From NCBI GenBank assembly GCA_002337145.1, contig DDFK01000001.1, positions 1,695,104 to 1,759,103 of the forward strand: a stretch of 64,000 bases of DNA. The letters are read 5' to 3'. Shown here one piece after another: positions 50,101 to 58,700 of this stretch. The stretch's first letter is position 1, and each line of letters begins with the position of its first letter. The translations under genes and the position numbers were made by a program. Source of the DNA: Chitinophagaceae bacterium UBA1930 (GTDB taxonomy: Bacteria; Bacteroidota; Bacteroidia; Chitinophagales; Chitinophagaceae). The notes under the pieces were generated by a model. The model had not been told where the DNA came from, did no database searches, and worked only from the letters and a program-made list of their open reading frames with translations.

Positions 50101-52245
50101 AAGGATGCTGCCAACGCTATTGGGCGTATTGCCGCAATGCAAGCCAATAACGGCAATACGGGAACAGCCGATGTAACAGAAAACCTGAGCTACGACCTAT
50201 TGGGCAATACAATAATGGATACAGTGAATGTGCCAGGCTTTGACAGCGACCCCAAAGTTGTTGCCTATGAATACAACGATGCAGGAACTATAACAAGGAT
50301 CTCTTATCCATTCAACGCCTATGCGTACGATGTTTTTTATGAAATAAACGCATTGAACCAGATTGTAAAAATTACCGATAAAGAATCGGCCCATATGTTT
50401 GGACCCAATGGGGAAAGCACTATTGGTACATTCAGCTACGATGCATCGGGCAACCCATTAGAGAATAACCTCATACTCCAAAACAGCCAGGCGGTAAAAC
50501 AGTCATATAACTACAGCCCATCCAACTGGCTCAACAGCATCAATAATGTAAACAGCGGCGGCACCAGCCTTTTACAAGAAAAGCTGACCTATACCGAAGG
50601 CGGTTATTCAGGAGCCGGTTATTTTGATGGTACCATTGCTTCTGCCAGCCTGCAGGTAAGTGGTGCAAGTGCTGCAGACCAGTCGCAATATGCCTACGAT
50701 GCCATGGGGCAAATACTGCACGACCATAACCCATTGAACGGTCCCAATTCTGCACCATTCAATTATGATGCAAATGGAAATATCCTTGCACTGCCCAATG
50801 ATGCAGCTTCCTTCAATTACCAATATGCTGCGGGTACCCAACAGGTGAGTTCTGTTTCAGAAACCTCCAACTCAAAACAAATAGCCAGCTTTTCTTATGA
50901 TAGCAACGGAAATGTGAAACAGCTAATATCTTCCGACTCGGCCATCACCAAAGCATACAACTTAGGCATTACTTACTCACCAGCCAATATGTTGCCCACC
51001 AATGTGGTTGATTCGAACACCAACGGTGCAACGCTTAGCCTTGCTTATGGTTGCCGTAACGAACGTGTACTGAAAACAGTTACTGGCGGTACCGCAACAG
51101 CCGGAAAAAAATTGTACATAAGGGGCACCAATGCCATGCCTTTGCAGGAACTGTTTATGGCGGCAGGGAGCCTGGATTCGCAAGTTGTCAATTACGTTTA
51201 TGGACCAGGGGGGCTTATAGCCATCAAACGGTTTTACAACAATAACCTGGCTCTATTCCATGTGCTTAAAGACCACCTGGGTTCAACAACGGGGCTCATG
51301 GACTTGCAGGGCCAAATTGTTGCATCTTATCAATACACAGCTTTTGGTGCACTGTCCATTGTATCCGAACCATCGGCAGACTTTATGAGTTACCTGTTTA
51401 CCGGCCAGGAGTATGATGCAGAAATTGGATTGTATAATTACAAGGCAAGGTTCTACTATGCAGCCATAGGAAGGTTCATTGCCATTGACCCTGCCCGCCA
51501 GTACTTTAGTCCATACCTGTACGCATCCAACAATCCGGTACTGTACATAGACCCAAGTGGCATGTTCTCCATCAAAAGTTTCTTTAGTGCCCTTGCAGGT
51601 ATTGTGATAGGTGCTGTAGAAATATTGATAGGTGTGGTGATAGATGTTGTAGCAGCAGCCGTGGCCGTCTTTACAGGCGGTTTGGGCACGGGAGCCACTA
51701 TAGCAATAGGTGCATTATCGGGTCTTTTCTATGGTGCAGGCATCAGTTCAATAACCTATTCTGTATTCCATTTTGACGATTTCAGTTGGAGGGATTATGG
51801 CATTGATATGGGTATTGGAGCCCTTACCGGAATAGCTTCCGGCGGCTTTGGGGCAGCGGTTGGCATTGCAGCAAAATCGGCACAGGTAGCATTTACCGAA
51901 GTGGCAGCATCTGCAAGGGTTGCAAGCACGGCCATGCAAAATGTTGGTAGAACGGCAGCCGCAACTGCAGCAAGGGCCGGGGCATGGGTAGCAGAAACCG
52001 GAAGCTCCCTTGCAGGCCTGGCAACCAACGGGCCAGTAACCGCAGGCTGGCAAGGTTTGGTAAAAGGCATTGGTGTTGGCGTGGTAAAAAGCGAAGTGAT
52101 CAGCAACTCCATAAACATTGCCAAGAACCTTGCCAACGGCAACGATTGGGACAAAGGCATGGGCCAGGTAATTTTCAGTGCCGCACTCAGTGGTTCAATT
52201 GGTGGCTTACAAGTATCCAACAGGATACGTTATGGAACACAATAG
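44155..52245 (+). CDS. Giant RHS repeat protein with SpvB/TcC-like N-terminus and hydrophobic C-terminal tail
   Basis: A 2,696-residue protein. The N-terminus (FRGCVSLPLDFMTLPGLEGL and TGILGLGWQMPLEMI) resembles that of SpvB/TcC-type RHS proteins; no Sec signal is present. A carbohydrate-binding-like beta module lies near residues 1230-1370. YD/RHS repeats occupy the second half (YDKAGNVRFSQDAQG; YDAMGQILHDHNPLNG), and the RHS-associated core is at about 2370-2470 (DHLGSTTGLMDLQGQIVASY; GLYNYKARFYYAAIGRFIAI; SNNPVLYIDPSGM). RHS shells encapsulate a variable C-terminal cargo. Here the last 226 residues are Gly/Ala-rich and hydrophobic (LAGIVIGAVEILIGVVIDVV; GIGALTGIASGGFGAAVGIA), more like membrane-active helices than a nuclease. 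No immunity gene is evident directly downstream. Confidence 0.88.
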   Translation: MSNNSKNSTAAADVPALHSFEFDKNAIGNIKSSVNKFRGCVSLPLDFMTLPGLEGLDVKLSALYSSNIKNSLNTWNLDAATGILGLGWQMPLEMIAANKAGSASASSDSYYLVSGGSANPMVKTGETSDGKWIFQLRNYEFWSIQYDPQKKQWTIVKENGFIYTYGAGTDTSSNATQWGISWGNWMGSSNQGSTQVQLPVAWNLASVVTPMGSSVQYQYENVNQQLISSTLAYTQASYLKKVIDSYGRTITFNYGNKFGILNPGTGPDGKPIIEYQPQHTQITPPSPNAYQDRYETYFLDSIDIQDPDGINLSGIKFTYDFLNNAATSDSNYSLMYKRCLKSIFQYAPNGETLPAMNFDYEPTNGTSPNPGALIAVTYPEGGRATFQYKKQTISSPSSSRKSDVRNPLPGSIPRVWFGSDYVVFTYLASNQIQLKVQSWNGQWVNQDIPINKTAVADSLSVATADNFFAVSFRNQSTNSDELYLFRNDNRGQDLQFGKWQLYNNQPFILTLTSQSKSKSVFVAGDSFVMAYNKDYTTTRVQGFSYTWQDGRWNTSPPLVPPSSDCQVAAITAMQNFYIVSCYLQSSRQLKNYVYYRLAEGTWKAGSNWSLSNIDVVVDSQSGTPYLSISPMPTSMALTFVTKSTNTVISYSLRLYNWDENFFIANGSSPAAVDLSSPIVNNQSLYEIFQTLIVGSTVNNNLALLRNAGGNQQMGSVWKQASFQAPGSSAINLATGDDCVFLSPASGSSNNQFATFNPNYGTWTTANGQLGTNPSIAGRYMTIGKNIYYQDTNGAWQNLQTQLNNCNYLQSIQNRAPKYIAYQDTNSNNASSYVVALKNGTAQLPQQLNGVKVYVEGSKAGTQLAAGRFLITYPSSATSFDVATSMSLWNLDEVNFDQYVIDTPVAYIVIQDDYTPENSYVQSFFYSNSAESQIVFNGLMGVAQYPLVTVVPGIKEMTIDPTSTPEGSSQFYYSNGLAQQSTLYPSGGIQNYQNILNGILLGQKDYDNGGKLISSQLDYWTVYTQDATFKNLFGGYAKCEKTLATTNGIVQWSKASYDRGTGMMLWQEKSYYDAEEKNKNNRTEYLYAFQVPEYAAAFNKLHIFSAVAMTTQSVAMTDGSSRNYIQSEATTYRNWANTQSVTINLIDGANRIAAYETYNWTTPGSNAPQFPSSGNAPWQLKTRIVSRTDKHYLIAEQVDVTGLVSSFIYDKNQYFLIAKFPNASIAGDEASYYGFESYETDQGWKLAAGGSIIPNNSNMAIDAHTGTNSLSIAAASTGIQRTFSPKRNQQQYMFSAWVKKPQGFNNANGNASWKIAVTGSGTIILNFPDAIGQWVYISQLIALPNTGNIQVAISCENQNTALNVLADNLRFTPLACPLEASNYNTHLFQPNAILGANGETSRNVFNSFQQAVLTTNAADRIATIQSSYLSRSGNQGSFSIIDPNSTLTVKGANGGSLTAFTHGNEWQSTWQPQASVWNVQGTLLTQTASNQAGWLAYADTTLSNNYSLDVQLSILETITRPLGIQLGTALTIQWNPQTASWQLLDASNNNVLPAVDVRAFQLPLATYQSQLTAGTISNELCQAFAAAGYLLSPQAKLTAGPVANSWSITNAGNNCIYALKADGANLAIYTMNTRWTLLVGTNSFSFWANGKQVFSYTAPAQIAALPKLFFGNKVAIAQIATAINPIADIAFDDSRGLTIQAQQYAVTQMITSQSIGDNMGRMAVKTKPAYITATQNRLFAYCAGFASMNWTTGSMTGLVSDAYPADNGYPFARQTFETSPQSRVLQESIPGDLFRVNGGKCTSYAYTSVTGKSGDPVFSKKTTTNANGNVFYEVSTLLEQVIQHVSVSGTEIRNETYFDDAGNPVTIKNPNYFNIPANSNANDWVTGQTFDYANRVTTLVQGTKTLSKFIYDKAGNVRFSQDAQGAVAGTFNYTKYDLLSRPIESGYYTGTWNDQQLQGYADSNPLWPTDTPTWRLKNQYDQGKDAANAIGRIAAMQANNGNTGTADVTENLSYDLLGNTIMDTVNVPGFDSDPKVVAYEYNDAGTITRISYPFNAYAYDVFYEINALNQIVKITDKESAHMFGPNGESTIGTFSYDASGNPLENNLILQNSQAVKQSYNYSPSNWLNSINNVNSGGTSLLQEKLTYTEGGYSGAGYFDGTIASASLQVSGASAADQSQYAYDAMGQILHDHNPLNGPNSAPFNYDANGNILALPNDAASFNYQYAAGTQQVSSVSETSNSKQIASFSYDSNGNVKQLISSDSAITKAYNLGITYSPANMLPTNVVDSNTNGATLSLAYGCRNERVLKTVTGGTATAGKKLYIRGTNAMPLQELFMAAGSLDSQVVNYVYGPGGLIAIKRFYNNNLALFHVLKDHLGSTTGLMDLQGQIVASYQYTAFGALSIVSEPSADFMSYLFTGQEYDAEIGLYNYKARFYYAAIGRFIAIDPARQYFSPYLYASNNPVLYIDPSGMFSIKSFFSALAGIVIGAVEILIGVVIDVVAAAVAVFTGGLGTGATIAIGALSGLFYGAGISSITYSVFHFDDFSWRDYGIDMGIGALTGIASGGFGAAVGIAAKSAQVAFTEVAASARVASTAMQNVGRTAAATAARAGAWVAETGSSLAGLATNGPVTAGWQGLVKGIGVGVVKSEVISNSINIAKNLANGNDWDKGMGQVIFSAALSGSIGGLQVSNRIRYGTQ

Positions 52246-52270
52246 CATTTATGCGTAACGTTGTATATAG

Positions 52271-52313
52271 CCTGGCAGCTTCTTGAAACAATCAAGAAGT
52301 TGCCAGGTTTTTT
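52271..52313 (+). terminator. Strong terminator after the RHS gene
   Basis: CCTGGCAGCTTCTTGA (52271-52286) pairs with TCAAGAAGTTGCCAGG (52292-52307) with one G-T pair, followed by six T. It lies 26 bases after the RHS stop codon. Confidence 0.92.
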
Positions 52314-52354
52314 GAACCCGAACAGTTAAAAACTCACTTATCTTACAAAGCAAT

Positions 52355-52927
52355 ATGCCTACAGAATATTTTTTCCCGAAAGCCTTTTATTATGAAGATG
52401 GAATTGTTACGGAAGAAGAAAACAACCAACTTATTGAAGCTGCCAACCAGCTAGTAAACGAGTTTCCCGAATCCACAAGAAGCAACCTGTACACTACTTA
52501 TGGGTCGTTGCCAAGTGTTCTCGAAAGAAAGGAGTTCAGCACATTAAAAAATGCCCTTGTGTCGCATGTCAATACTTTTCTACAGGTATTGGAAACAGGC
52601 CATGGCAATAAGTATTCAATCACGGATTCGTGGGTAAGCATTTCATCACCGGGAAACTTTGAGCGTATGCATACGCACGATGGTGCATATATAAGCGGTG
52701 TGTACTATATCAACACTTTGCCCAATTGCGGCAATCTGTATTTTGAAGAGCTTTCCGACAACTTATGGGCATCTGCCAGAACCAGGCAGGAACATTATAA
52801 CACTGTAAGTTATGCACCTGCCGAAAGGCGTGTGGTATTATTCAACAGTAAAGTGCCACATTATGTTGGGCAGAACCAGTCATCAGGAAAAAGGATTGCC
52901 CTAAGTTTCAATATTGCTATTGTATAA
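52355..52927 (+). CDS. 2-oxoglutarate/Fe(II) oxygenase (TIGR02466-like)
   Basis: A 190-residue protein of the putative 2OG-Fe(II) oxygenase family. FERMHTHDGAYISGVYYINT holds the metal-binding His/Asp cluster (106-109), NSKVPHYVGQ the distal His 169, and SGKRIALSFNI Arg 180 for 2-oxoglutarate. It is the second such oxygenase in the locus and unrelated in family to the phytanoyl-CoA type at 43277. It begins 42 bases after the RHS terminator and converges with the methyltransferase gene, with only 15 bases between stops. A hydroxylation step on the product of the locus is likely. Confidence 0.85.
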   Translation: MPTEYFFPKAFYYEDGIVTEEENNQLIEAANQLVNEFPESTRSNLYTTYGSLPSVLERKEFSTLKNALVSHVNTFLQVLETGHGNKYSITDSWVSISSPGNFERMHTHDGAYISGVYYINTLPNCGNLYFEELSDNLWASARTRQEHYNTVSYAPAERRVVLFNSKVPHYVGQNQSSGKRIALSFNIAIV

Positions 52928-52942
52928 CAACGGGTACTGGCT

Positions 52943-53695
52943 TCAATACGGTTTCTGTAAGCTCACCAATAAGTAGGCGAGAATGGAATTTTCAAAACCG
53001 TTTGCCAATTCATGCATGCCCATTGCACTTCTAAGATGGTTGCAGAACCCTTTTACGGAAAGTGCTGTGATATCCTCACAAAGCGTTACCTGAAAACCGG
53101 CATCAATAAATAGTTGCTGATAAGCTTCAACATCTGTTACAAGATTTGCTGATGGTACGGACCATTTGCCAACCCAATCCGTATTATGGAAAAGGATATC
53201 CGTAAAAACCAATTGGCCACCTGGGCGTAATATGCGGTATGCTTCATGAATGAAATCCTTTCTGGTGTTAAAATGGAATACAGCTTCAATACTGATTATC
53301 AAATCAAAATGGCCAGATGGAAACTGCATATCGGTAGCATCCATAACAAGGAAGTCAATGCCATTGTGATGCTCCTTCGCATATTGTACCTGATTGCTGG
53401 AGATATTGATCCCTGTTACGCTGGCACCAGGAAAACTTTCTGCAATAACAGATGAGGTTTTGCCAAGTCCACAAGCCACATCCAATATGCTTTTGGGGTG
53501 CAACTGCTTATCCACTTGCTCTATATGCCTGCTTACCATTTCATGGCAGGCGGCCCCCAATGTTGATGGGGCCTTGCCCCAATCGCCTACATTGTAAAAA
53601 CCAGAACCATTGTACATGTCCTGCATTTGGGGTGACAATATCATGTTGTCGTACATCTCAACAAACCCTTCCGTTGGTTGCATATTAATTTCCAT
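52943..53695 (-). CDS. SAM-dependent class I methyltransferase
   Basis: A 250-residue methyltransferase related to small-molecule O/C/N-methyltransferases of the tocopherol/sterol (UbiE-like) type. ILDVACGLGKTSSVIAES is the SAM-binding motif I, VTGINISSNQVQYAKEH motif II, FLVMDATDMQFPSGHFDLII motif III, and HEAYRILRPGGQLVFTDI the post-core. Its N-terminus (VEMYDNMILSPQMQDMYNG) matches the substrate-lid region in that group. The start overlaps the end of the P450 gene by 11 bases, so the two are co-translated. It lies in the accessory locus and probably acts on the same small molecule or modified protein as the oxygenases. Confidence 0.87.
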   Translation of the reverse strand: MEINMQPTEGFVEMYDNMILSPQMQDMYNGSGFYNVGDWGKAPSTLGAACHEMVSRHIEQVDKQLHPKSILDVACGLGKTSSVIAESFPGASVTGINISSNQVQYAKEHHNGIDFLVMDATDMQFPSGHFDLIISIEAVFHFNTRKDFIHEAYRILRPGGQLVFTDILFHNTDWVGKWSVPSANLVTDVEAYQQLFIDAGFQVTLCEDITALSVKGFCNHLRSAMGMHELANGFENSILAYLLVSLQKPY

Positions 53696-54869
53696 GGTTC
53701 CAGTTTATTTTTAATGGTACGGAAGAAGGCCCTCTTTGCACAAGGTAATTACCCCAGTTTACGCCTTCTTGCACTGTTGTGTAACTACCAACATGCTTCA
53801 GGAAGCAATGCAGGCCAACGCCGCCCTGTATCTGTGCAAGTCTTGCCCCCACACAACGGAAGGGGCCAGTGCCGAACCCAAGATGCAATGGCTTTCTTGA
53901 AAGGATCAACGCATCGGGGTCATGAAATTTTGCAGGGTCCCTGTTGGCTGCACCTACATTGATAAGCAACTGGCTGCCTGCTGTTATCAGTTTGCCATGT
54001 AACGGAATGTCTTCCTTGGCAACAAGCATAATGGTTTGCAAAGAAGAATCGTACCGGATAAACTCATCCACGCTTTCAATGGCAAGCGAAAGGCTGTTCC
54101 GTATCTGTGCCTGCTCGTTCAACCTATGTTGCAAGGCCAGTATTGCATTGCCCATAAAATTCATCATATTTAAATGGCCAGCATAAAACAACAGTACCAC
54201 CAACGAAACAATAAAGGGTTCATTGGTTTCATCCAACGGACAAACAGCCAATATAGAGCTGCAAAGGTCGCTGGCAGGTTGCTGCTGCTTTAAACGCACA
54301 AGCTTTTGCATGGCTTCAAGAAAAAGCAGCCCTTCATCATTCATAGGCATAGCTTCTGTGGAAACAAAACGCAGGTAGCTTCCTTTCATGCCAGCAACAA
54401 TATGACTAAGGCCATCAATATCTTCCTCTGCTACACCCATAACACGGCAAATGGCTCCGAATGTAAAAGGATGTGCATAGTGCTGCATGAAATCTATTTC
54501 GTTAGATGCTTTAAGCCCGTTCAGTATATCATTGGCCTGGCTTTGCATATGCTGGGCATCTATATTATTGCTCCTGCCCGCTAATTGATGCATGATCTGT
54601 TTACGGAAAGCAGGTTCGCTACCCGGTGCCAATGCATGGAGTGTTTTGGCAATCTCCCTTTCCATGGGGTTCATCTGCTGAAAAGCATTATTGTCCTGCC
54701 CCCAATGCGAACAGCGTTTATCGCCTAGTAACATAGCTGCGTCGTCATACCTTGTAACCATCCACGCATTTTCAGAAACCTGGTAAACAGGTGCATTGCT
54801 TCTAAGCCAATGATAGTAAGGATAAGGATCTGCAACTGAGTATTCTATGCGGTTTGTGTGGGTTAGCAT
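53685..54869 (-). CDS. Cytochrome P450 with atypical I-helix
   Basis: A 394-residue soluble bacterial P450. The heme-binding loop is FGTGPFRCVGARLAQ with Cys 339, and the ExxR motif is E269-FI-R272. The I-helix, normally AGxET or AGxDT, reads AGHLN (230-234), so the acid/alcohol pair used for oxygen activation is missing. Such P450s can rely on a substrate group or water, or catalyse unusual reactions. It is the first gene of a two-gene minus-strand operon with the methyltransferase (11-base overlap). It has no redox partner nearby. A hydroxylation or coupling step in a biosynthetic pathway is the best inference. Confidence 0.9.
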   Translation of the reverse strand: MLTHTNRIEYSVADPYPYYHWLRSNAPVYQVSENAWMVTRYDDAAMLLGDKRCSHWGQDNNAFQQMNPMEREIAKTLHALAPGSEPAFRKQIMHQLAGRSNNIDAQHMQSQANDILNGLKASNEIDFMQHYAHPFTFGAICRVMGVAEEDIDGLSHIVAGMKGSYLRFVSTEAMPMNDEGLLFLEAMQKLVRLKQQQPASDLCSSILAVCPLDETNEPFIVSLVVLLFYAGHLNMMNFMGNAILALQHRLNEQAQIRNSLSLAIESVDEFIRYDSSLQTIMLVAKEDIPLHGKLITAGSQLLINVGAANRDPAKFHDPDALILSRKPLHLGFGTGPFRCVGARLAQIQGGVGLHCFLKHVGSYTTVQEGVNWGNYLVQRGPSSVPLKINWNHGN

Positions 54870-55181
54870 GGCTGTTTTAATTGCTATAAATATAAACCGG
54901 AATCTCCGCTTTTAGGGCAAGAAACTGGCTGTATTTAAAAAGAAATTGAAGCATACAAAAAAGATACATGGATAGAGTATGTTGACCTGGAATAATGACC
55001 ATTTCAAAAGTATTGACGTAAGGATAGACGGTAACCTCTGGAACATCATCATCTGTTGAATAACCTACCAGTAAGCACGCCGAAATTCAGCCTTGTTATC
55101 TCCGCCTACTTTTAAGCTGTTGCAACACTGTTGTCATTTTTCTTCTATGAGTAGTTGCATAAACCGTTTACTTTTGTAGCA
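54870..55181. other. Divergent intergenic region between P450 and metal-efflux operons
   Basis: No gene seen in 312 bases. TACTTTTG at 55169-55176 fits the TAnnTTTG box just before the ATG at 55182, but no -33 TTG lies at the right distance. No clear palindromic metal-regulator operator was found. Confidence 0.4.
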
Positions 55182-55499
55182 ATGAAATTGTTCACTTCTA
55201 TAATGGCGTTTTGGATGTTGCTCCTGTCGGTGTTTCCTTGTAAGGACAAGGTGGAATATCCTGCTCAAGAAAGAACAACGATTTCATCTGCTAAAGAGCA
55301 TCAGCGGTACAGCGACGAAACAGAACATTGTACACCTTTCTGTACTTGTTCATGCTGTGCCATAACCGCTTCTACACAAAACGTTCCCAATTACGGCATC
55401 TACAAAAAGGTTTTCCAGAAAGCAGTTTATCCAGCCTACCTGGCCCCTGCCTGTGCCGAACTGTCCTATTCCATTTGGCAACCGCCGCAGTTATCCTAA
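55182..55499 (+). CDS. DUF6660-like small exported protein of the metal-efflux operon
   Basis: A 105-residue protein beginning MKLFTSIMAFWMLLLSVFPC, which is a signal peptide or possibly a lipoprotein signal, and containing a Cys cluster HCTPFCTCSCC near residue 50. The N-terminus and cluster match the DUF6660 proteins that are found in front of RND metal-efflux genes in Bacteroidota. The Cys/His cluster suggests metal binding in the periplasm. Start chosen at ATG 55182. It is the first gene of the efflux operon, 28 bases before a 59-codon frame. Confidence 0.75.
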   Translation: MKLFTSIMAFWMLLLSVFPCKDKVEYPAQERTTISSAKEHQRYSDETEHCTPFCTCSCCAITASTQNVPNYGIYKKVFQKAVYPAYLAPACAELSYSIWQPPQLS

Positions 55500-55527
55500 T
55501 GCATTCCTATTGGTGTTTTGCTGAGCC

Positions 55528-55707
55528 ATGCTGGTTCGGCCATTGAAGTTATTTGCAAGCTTCAAAGATTGTTTCATTGAACAAAAAACCAGGACGTATC
55601 CTGCCTTATTGCTACTTAAAGCCGTATTGATTTTTTTGGCCTGCCCACTATTGGTGGCAGCCATCATCACCTGTGCCGCACATTGGTACGGGTTCCTAAC
55701 AAAATAA
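55528..55707 (+). CDS. Small membrane protein (59 residues) of the efflux operon
   Basis: ATG 55528 to TAA 55705-55707 encodes MLVRPLKLFASFKDCFIEQK, then TRTYPALLLLKAVLIFLACP and a tail ending HWYGFLTK. It has one long hydrophobic helix (about residues 26-50) after a basic N-terminal region, so it should sit in the inner membrane with its N-terminus inside. It ends 9 bases before the RND pump gene, tightly packed in the operon, which supports it being real. No family recognised; it could be a small pump accessory. Confidence 0.55.
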   Translation: MLVRPLKLFASFKDCFIEQKTRTYPALLLLKAVLIFLACPLLVAAIITCAAHWYGFLTK

Positions 55708-55716
55708 CAAACTATC

Positions 55717-58700
55717 ATGTTGAACAAAATCATCCAGTTCAGTATAAAGAACAAGGTCGCAGTGGCCATTGGCACCGTGATCCTTATCATCTGGGGCATT
55801 TGGAGTGCCTCAAAATTACCCATTGATGCATTGCCCGATATTACGGACAACCAGGTGCAGGTAATTACCCGTGCACCAACACTTGCTGCTCAAGAAGTGG
55901 AACAGTTCGTTACTTATCCCATAGAAAAAGTGATGGCCAATTTGCCCGACCTGGTGGAAATGCGTTCCTTTTCAAGGTTTGGGCTCAGCGTAATAACCAT
56001 TGTCTTCAAAGACAATGTGAATATTTATTTCGCACGTCAGTTGATCAGCGAAAAGTTGAAACTGGCAGAAAAAGATATACCCGAAAGTATGGGTAGGCCC
56101 GAACAGGCTCCAGTTACAACAGGTCTTGGCGAAATCTACCAATACGTCATCCACCCAAAGAAAGGCAGTGAGACCAAGTATTCCGCAATGGACCTACGCA
56201 CCATGCAGGACTGGATTGTAAGCCGCCAGCTATATGGTATAGAAGGCGTTGCCGAGGTAACTGGCTTTGGCGGTATAACGAAGCAGTACGAAGTGAGTAT
56301 TAATCCAGACAGGCTGAAGGCCATGAACGTTACCATACCCGAGATATTCACTGCACTCCAACGCAACAACGAAAATACAGGCGGTGCATACATCGACAGG
56401 AAACCCAACGCCTATTTCATTAGAGGCATTGGCCTTGTAAAGTCCTTCAGTGATATTGAGAACATTGTTATCAAGAACACATCGCATGGATTACCTGTAT
56501 TGGTAAAGGACGTAGCAAAAGTGCAGTTCGGTTCACCGCCAAGATATGGTGCCATGACCTATAACGGAGAGAAGGAAGTGGTTGGCGGTCTTGTGCTGAT
56601 GTTGAAGGGAGCCAACAGCAACGAGGTGGTGAAACGGGTAAAAGAAAGAATGACTAGCATACAGAAATCCTTGCCAGAAGATATAGTGGTAGAGGCTTTC
56701 CTTGATAGGTCGGAGTTGGTGGGCAGGGCCATTTCCACAGTGGAAAAGAACCTAGTTGAAGGGGCATTGATTGTTGTGTTCGTGCTGTTACTCTTTCTGG
56801 GAAACCTCAGGGCGGGATTGATAGTGGCTTCTGCCATTCCCCTTTCATTGCTGTTTGCCCTTGGCATGATGAACCTCTTCGGTGTAAGTGCCAACCTTAT
56901 GAGCCTTGGAGCAATTGATTTTGGCCTTATCGTGGACGGTGCAGTGATCATTGTGGAAGCGACCATGCACCACCTTGCCCTTCGAAAGAAAATGAACAAG
57001 CTTACCCAGCAAGAAATGGATGGTGAAGTATTCGAGTCTGCTGCCAAGATCAGGAACAGTGCAGCATTTGGAGAAATCATCATACTCATTGTTTACATCC
57101 CCATACTTACACTCATAGGCGTTGAAGGTAAAATGTTCCGGCCGATGGCACAGACAGTGAGTTTCGCTATCCTTGGTGCACTGTTGCTCTCTGTTACCTA
57201 CATACCCATGATGTGTGCCCTCTTCCTTTCCAAAAAACCTGTTCATAAAAAGAACTTATCCGACAGGATGGTTGCTTTTCTGCAACGCATATACATGCCT
57301 GTATTGCAAAAAGCCATAAGGATAAAATACTGGATTGTGGGAACGGCAGTTGCAGCATTCATCGGCAGCATCATTGTTTTTTCCAATATTGGCGGCGAGT
57401 TCATCCCTACACTGGAAGAAGGCGACTATGCCATTGAGTTTGTTCTGCCACAGGGCACTTCATTGGGACAAACCACCGAAACCGTGATGCAGGCACAGCA
57501 GCTTTTGAAGCAGTTTCCGGAAGTGAAGATGGTGGTTGGTAAAACAGGTGCGGCAGATGTGGCAACGGACCCCATGCCAATGAATGCAACTGACCTGATC
57601 GTAATACTGAAAGACAAGAAGGAATGGAAAACCGAGGATGGCTTTTATGAACTGGCAGAAAAGATGAAGGGAAAACTGGAAACAATACCAGGTGTGGTGG
57701 CAGAACCGAACCAGCCCATACAGATGCGTTTCAATGAGCTCATGACAGGCATACGCCAAGATGTTGCCATCAAAGTATTTGGTGAGAACCTGGATACCCT
57801 TGCATCCATTGCCCCTAGGATTGCAAAGGCAATTGGTGAAATACAAGGAGTGAGCGAACCAATGGTGGAAAAAACATCAGGGCTTCCACAGATTACCGTT
57901 GAATATGATAGGGCAAGGATTGCAGGTTATGGACTGAACGTGGAAGACATTAATGATGTGATTACTACGGCTTTTGCTGGAAAGGTGGCAGGCGTTGTTT
58001 TCGAGAACGAAAGAAAGTTTGAACTGGTAGTAAGGCTCGATAGTGCCAATAGGGTTTCCCTGAACAATGTGGCCGACCTCTTCATACCAGCCGGAAACGG
58101 CGTACAGATTCCATTGTCACAAGTAGCCACTGTTGCCTTTAAAGAAGGGCCTGTACAGATAAGCCGTGAAGATGGCAAACGAAGAATCGTTATCGGTTTC
58201 AACGTAAGGGGCAGGGATGTTGAAAGTGTGGTGAAAGATATACAGCAGAAACTTTCATCGCCCAAGTATAAACTGCCAACAGGTTATTATACAACCTATG
58301 GCGGCACTTTCGAGAACCTGCAGCAGGCATCTGCAAGGCTGAAAGTGGCAGTGCCCATTGCCCTAGGCCTCATATTCCTACTGCTGTACATGACCTTTGG
58401 CTCAGTAAAAGAAGCAACGCTTATATACACTGCAATTCCCATGAGTGCCATTGGGGGCGTATTTGCTTTGGTGCTACGTGGCATGCCCTTCAGCATTTCT
58501 GCTGGGGTGGGCTTTATTGCATTATTTGGCGTTGCGGTACTGAACGGCATTGTACTAATCAGCACGTTCAACCAGTTGAAGAAAGATGGTGTAACAGACA
58601 TTGTGCAAAGGGTATTGCAGGGCACTAAAGAACGTTTACGCCCGGTACTGATGACGGCAATGGTTGCTTCATTGGGCTTTATACCTATGGCACTTTCTTC

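Noticed and set aside
51565..52245. RHS C-terminal nuclease toxin
   Set aside because: The tail is Gly/Ala-rich and hydrophobic, with no visible HNH, deaminase or other catalytic motif, and no immunity gene follows.
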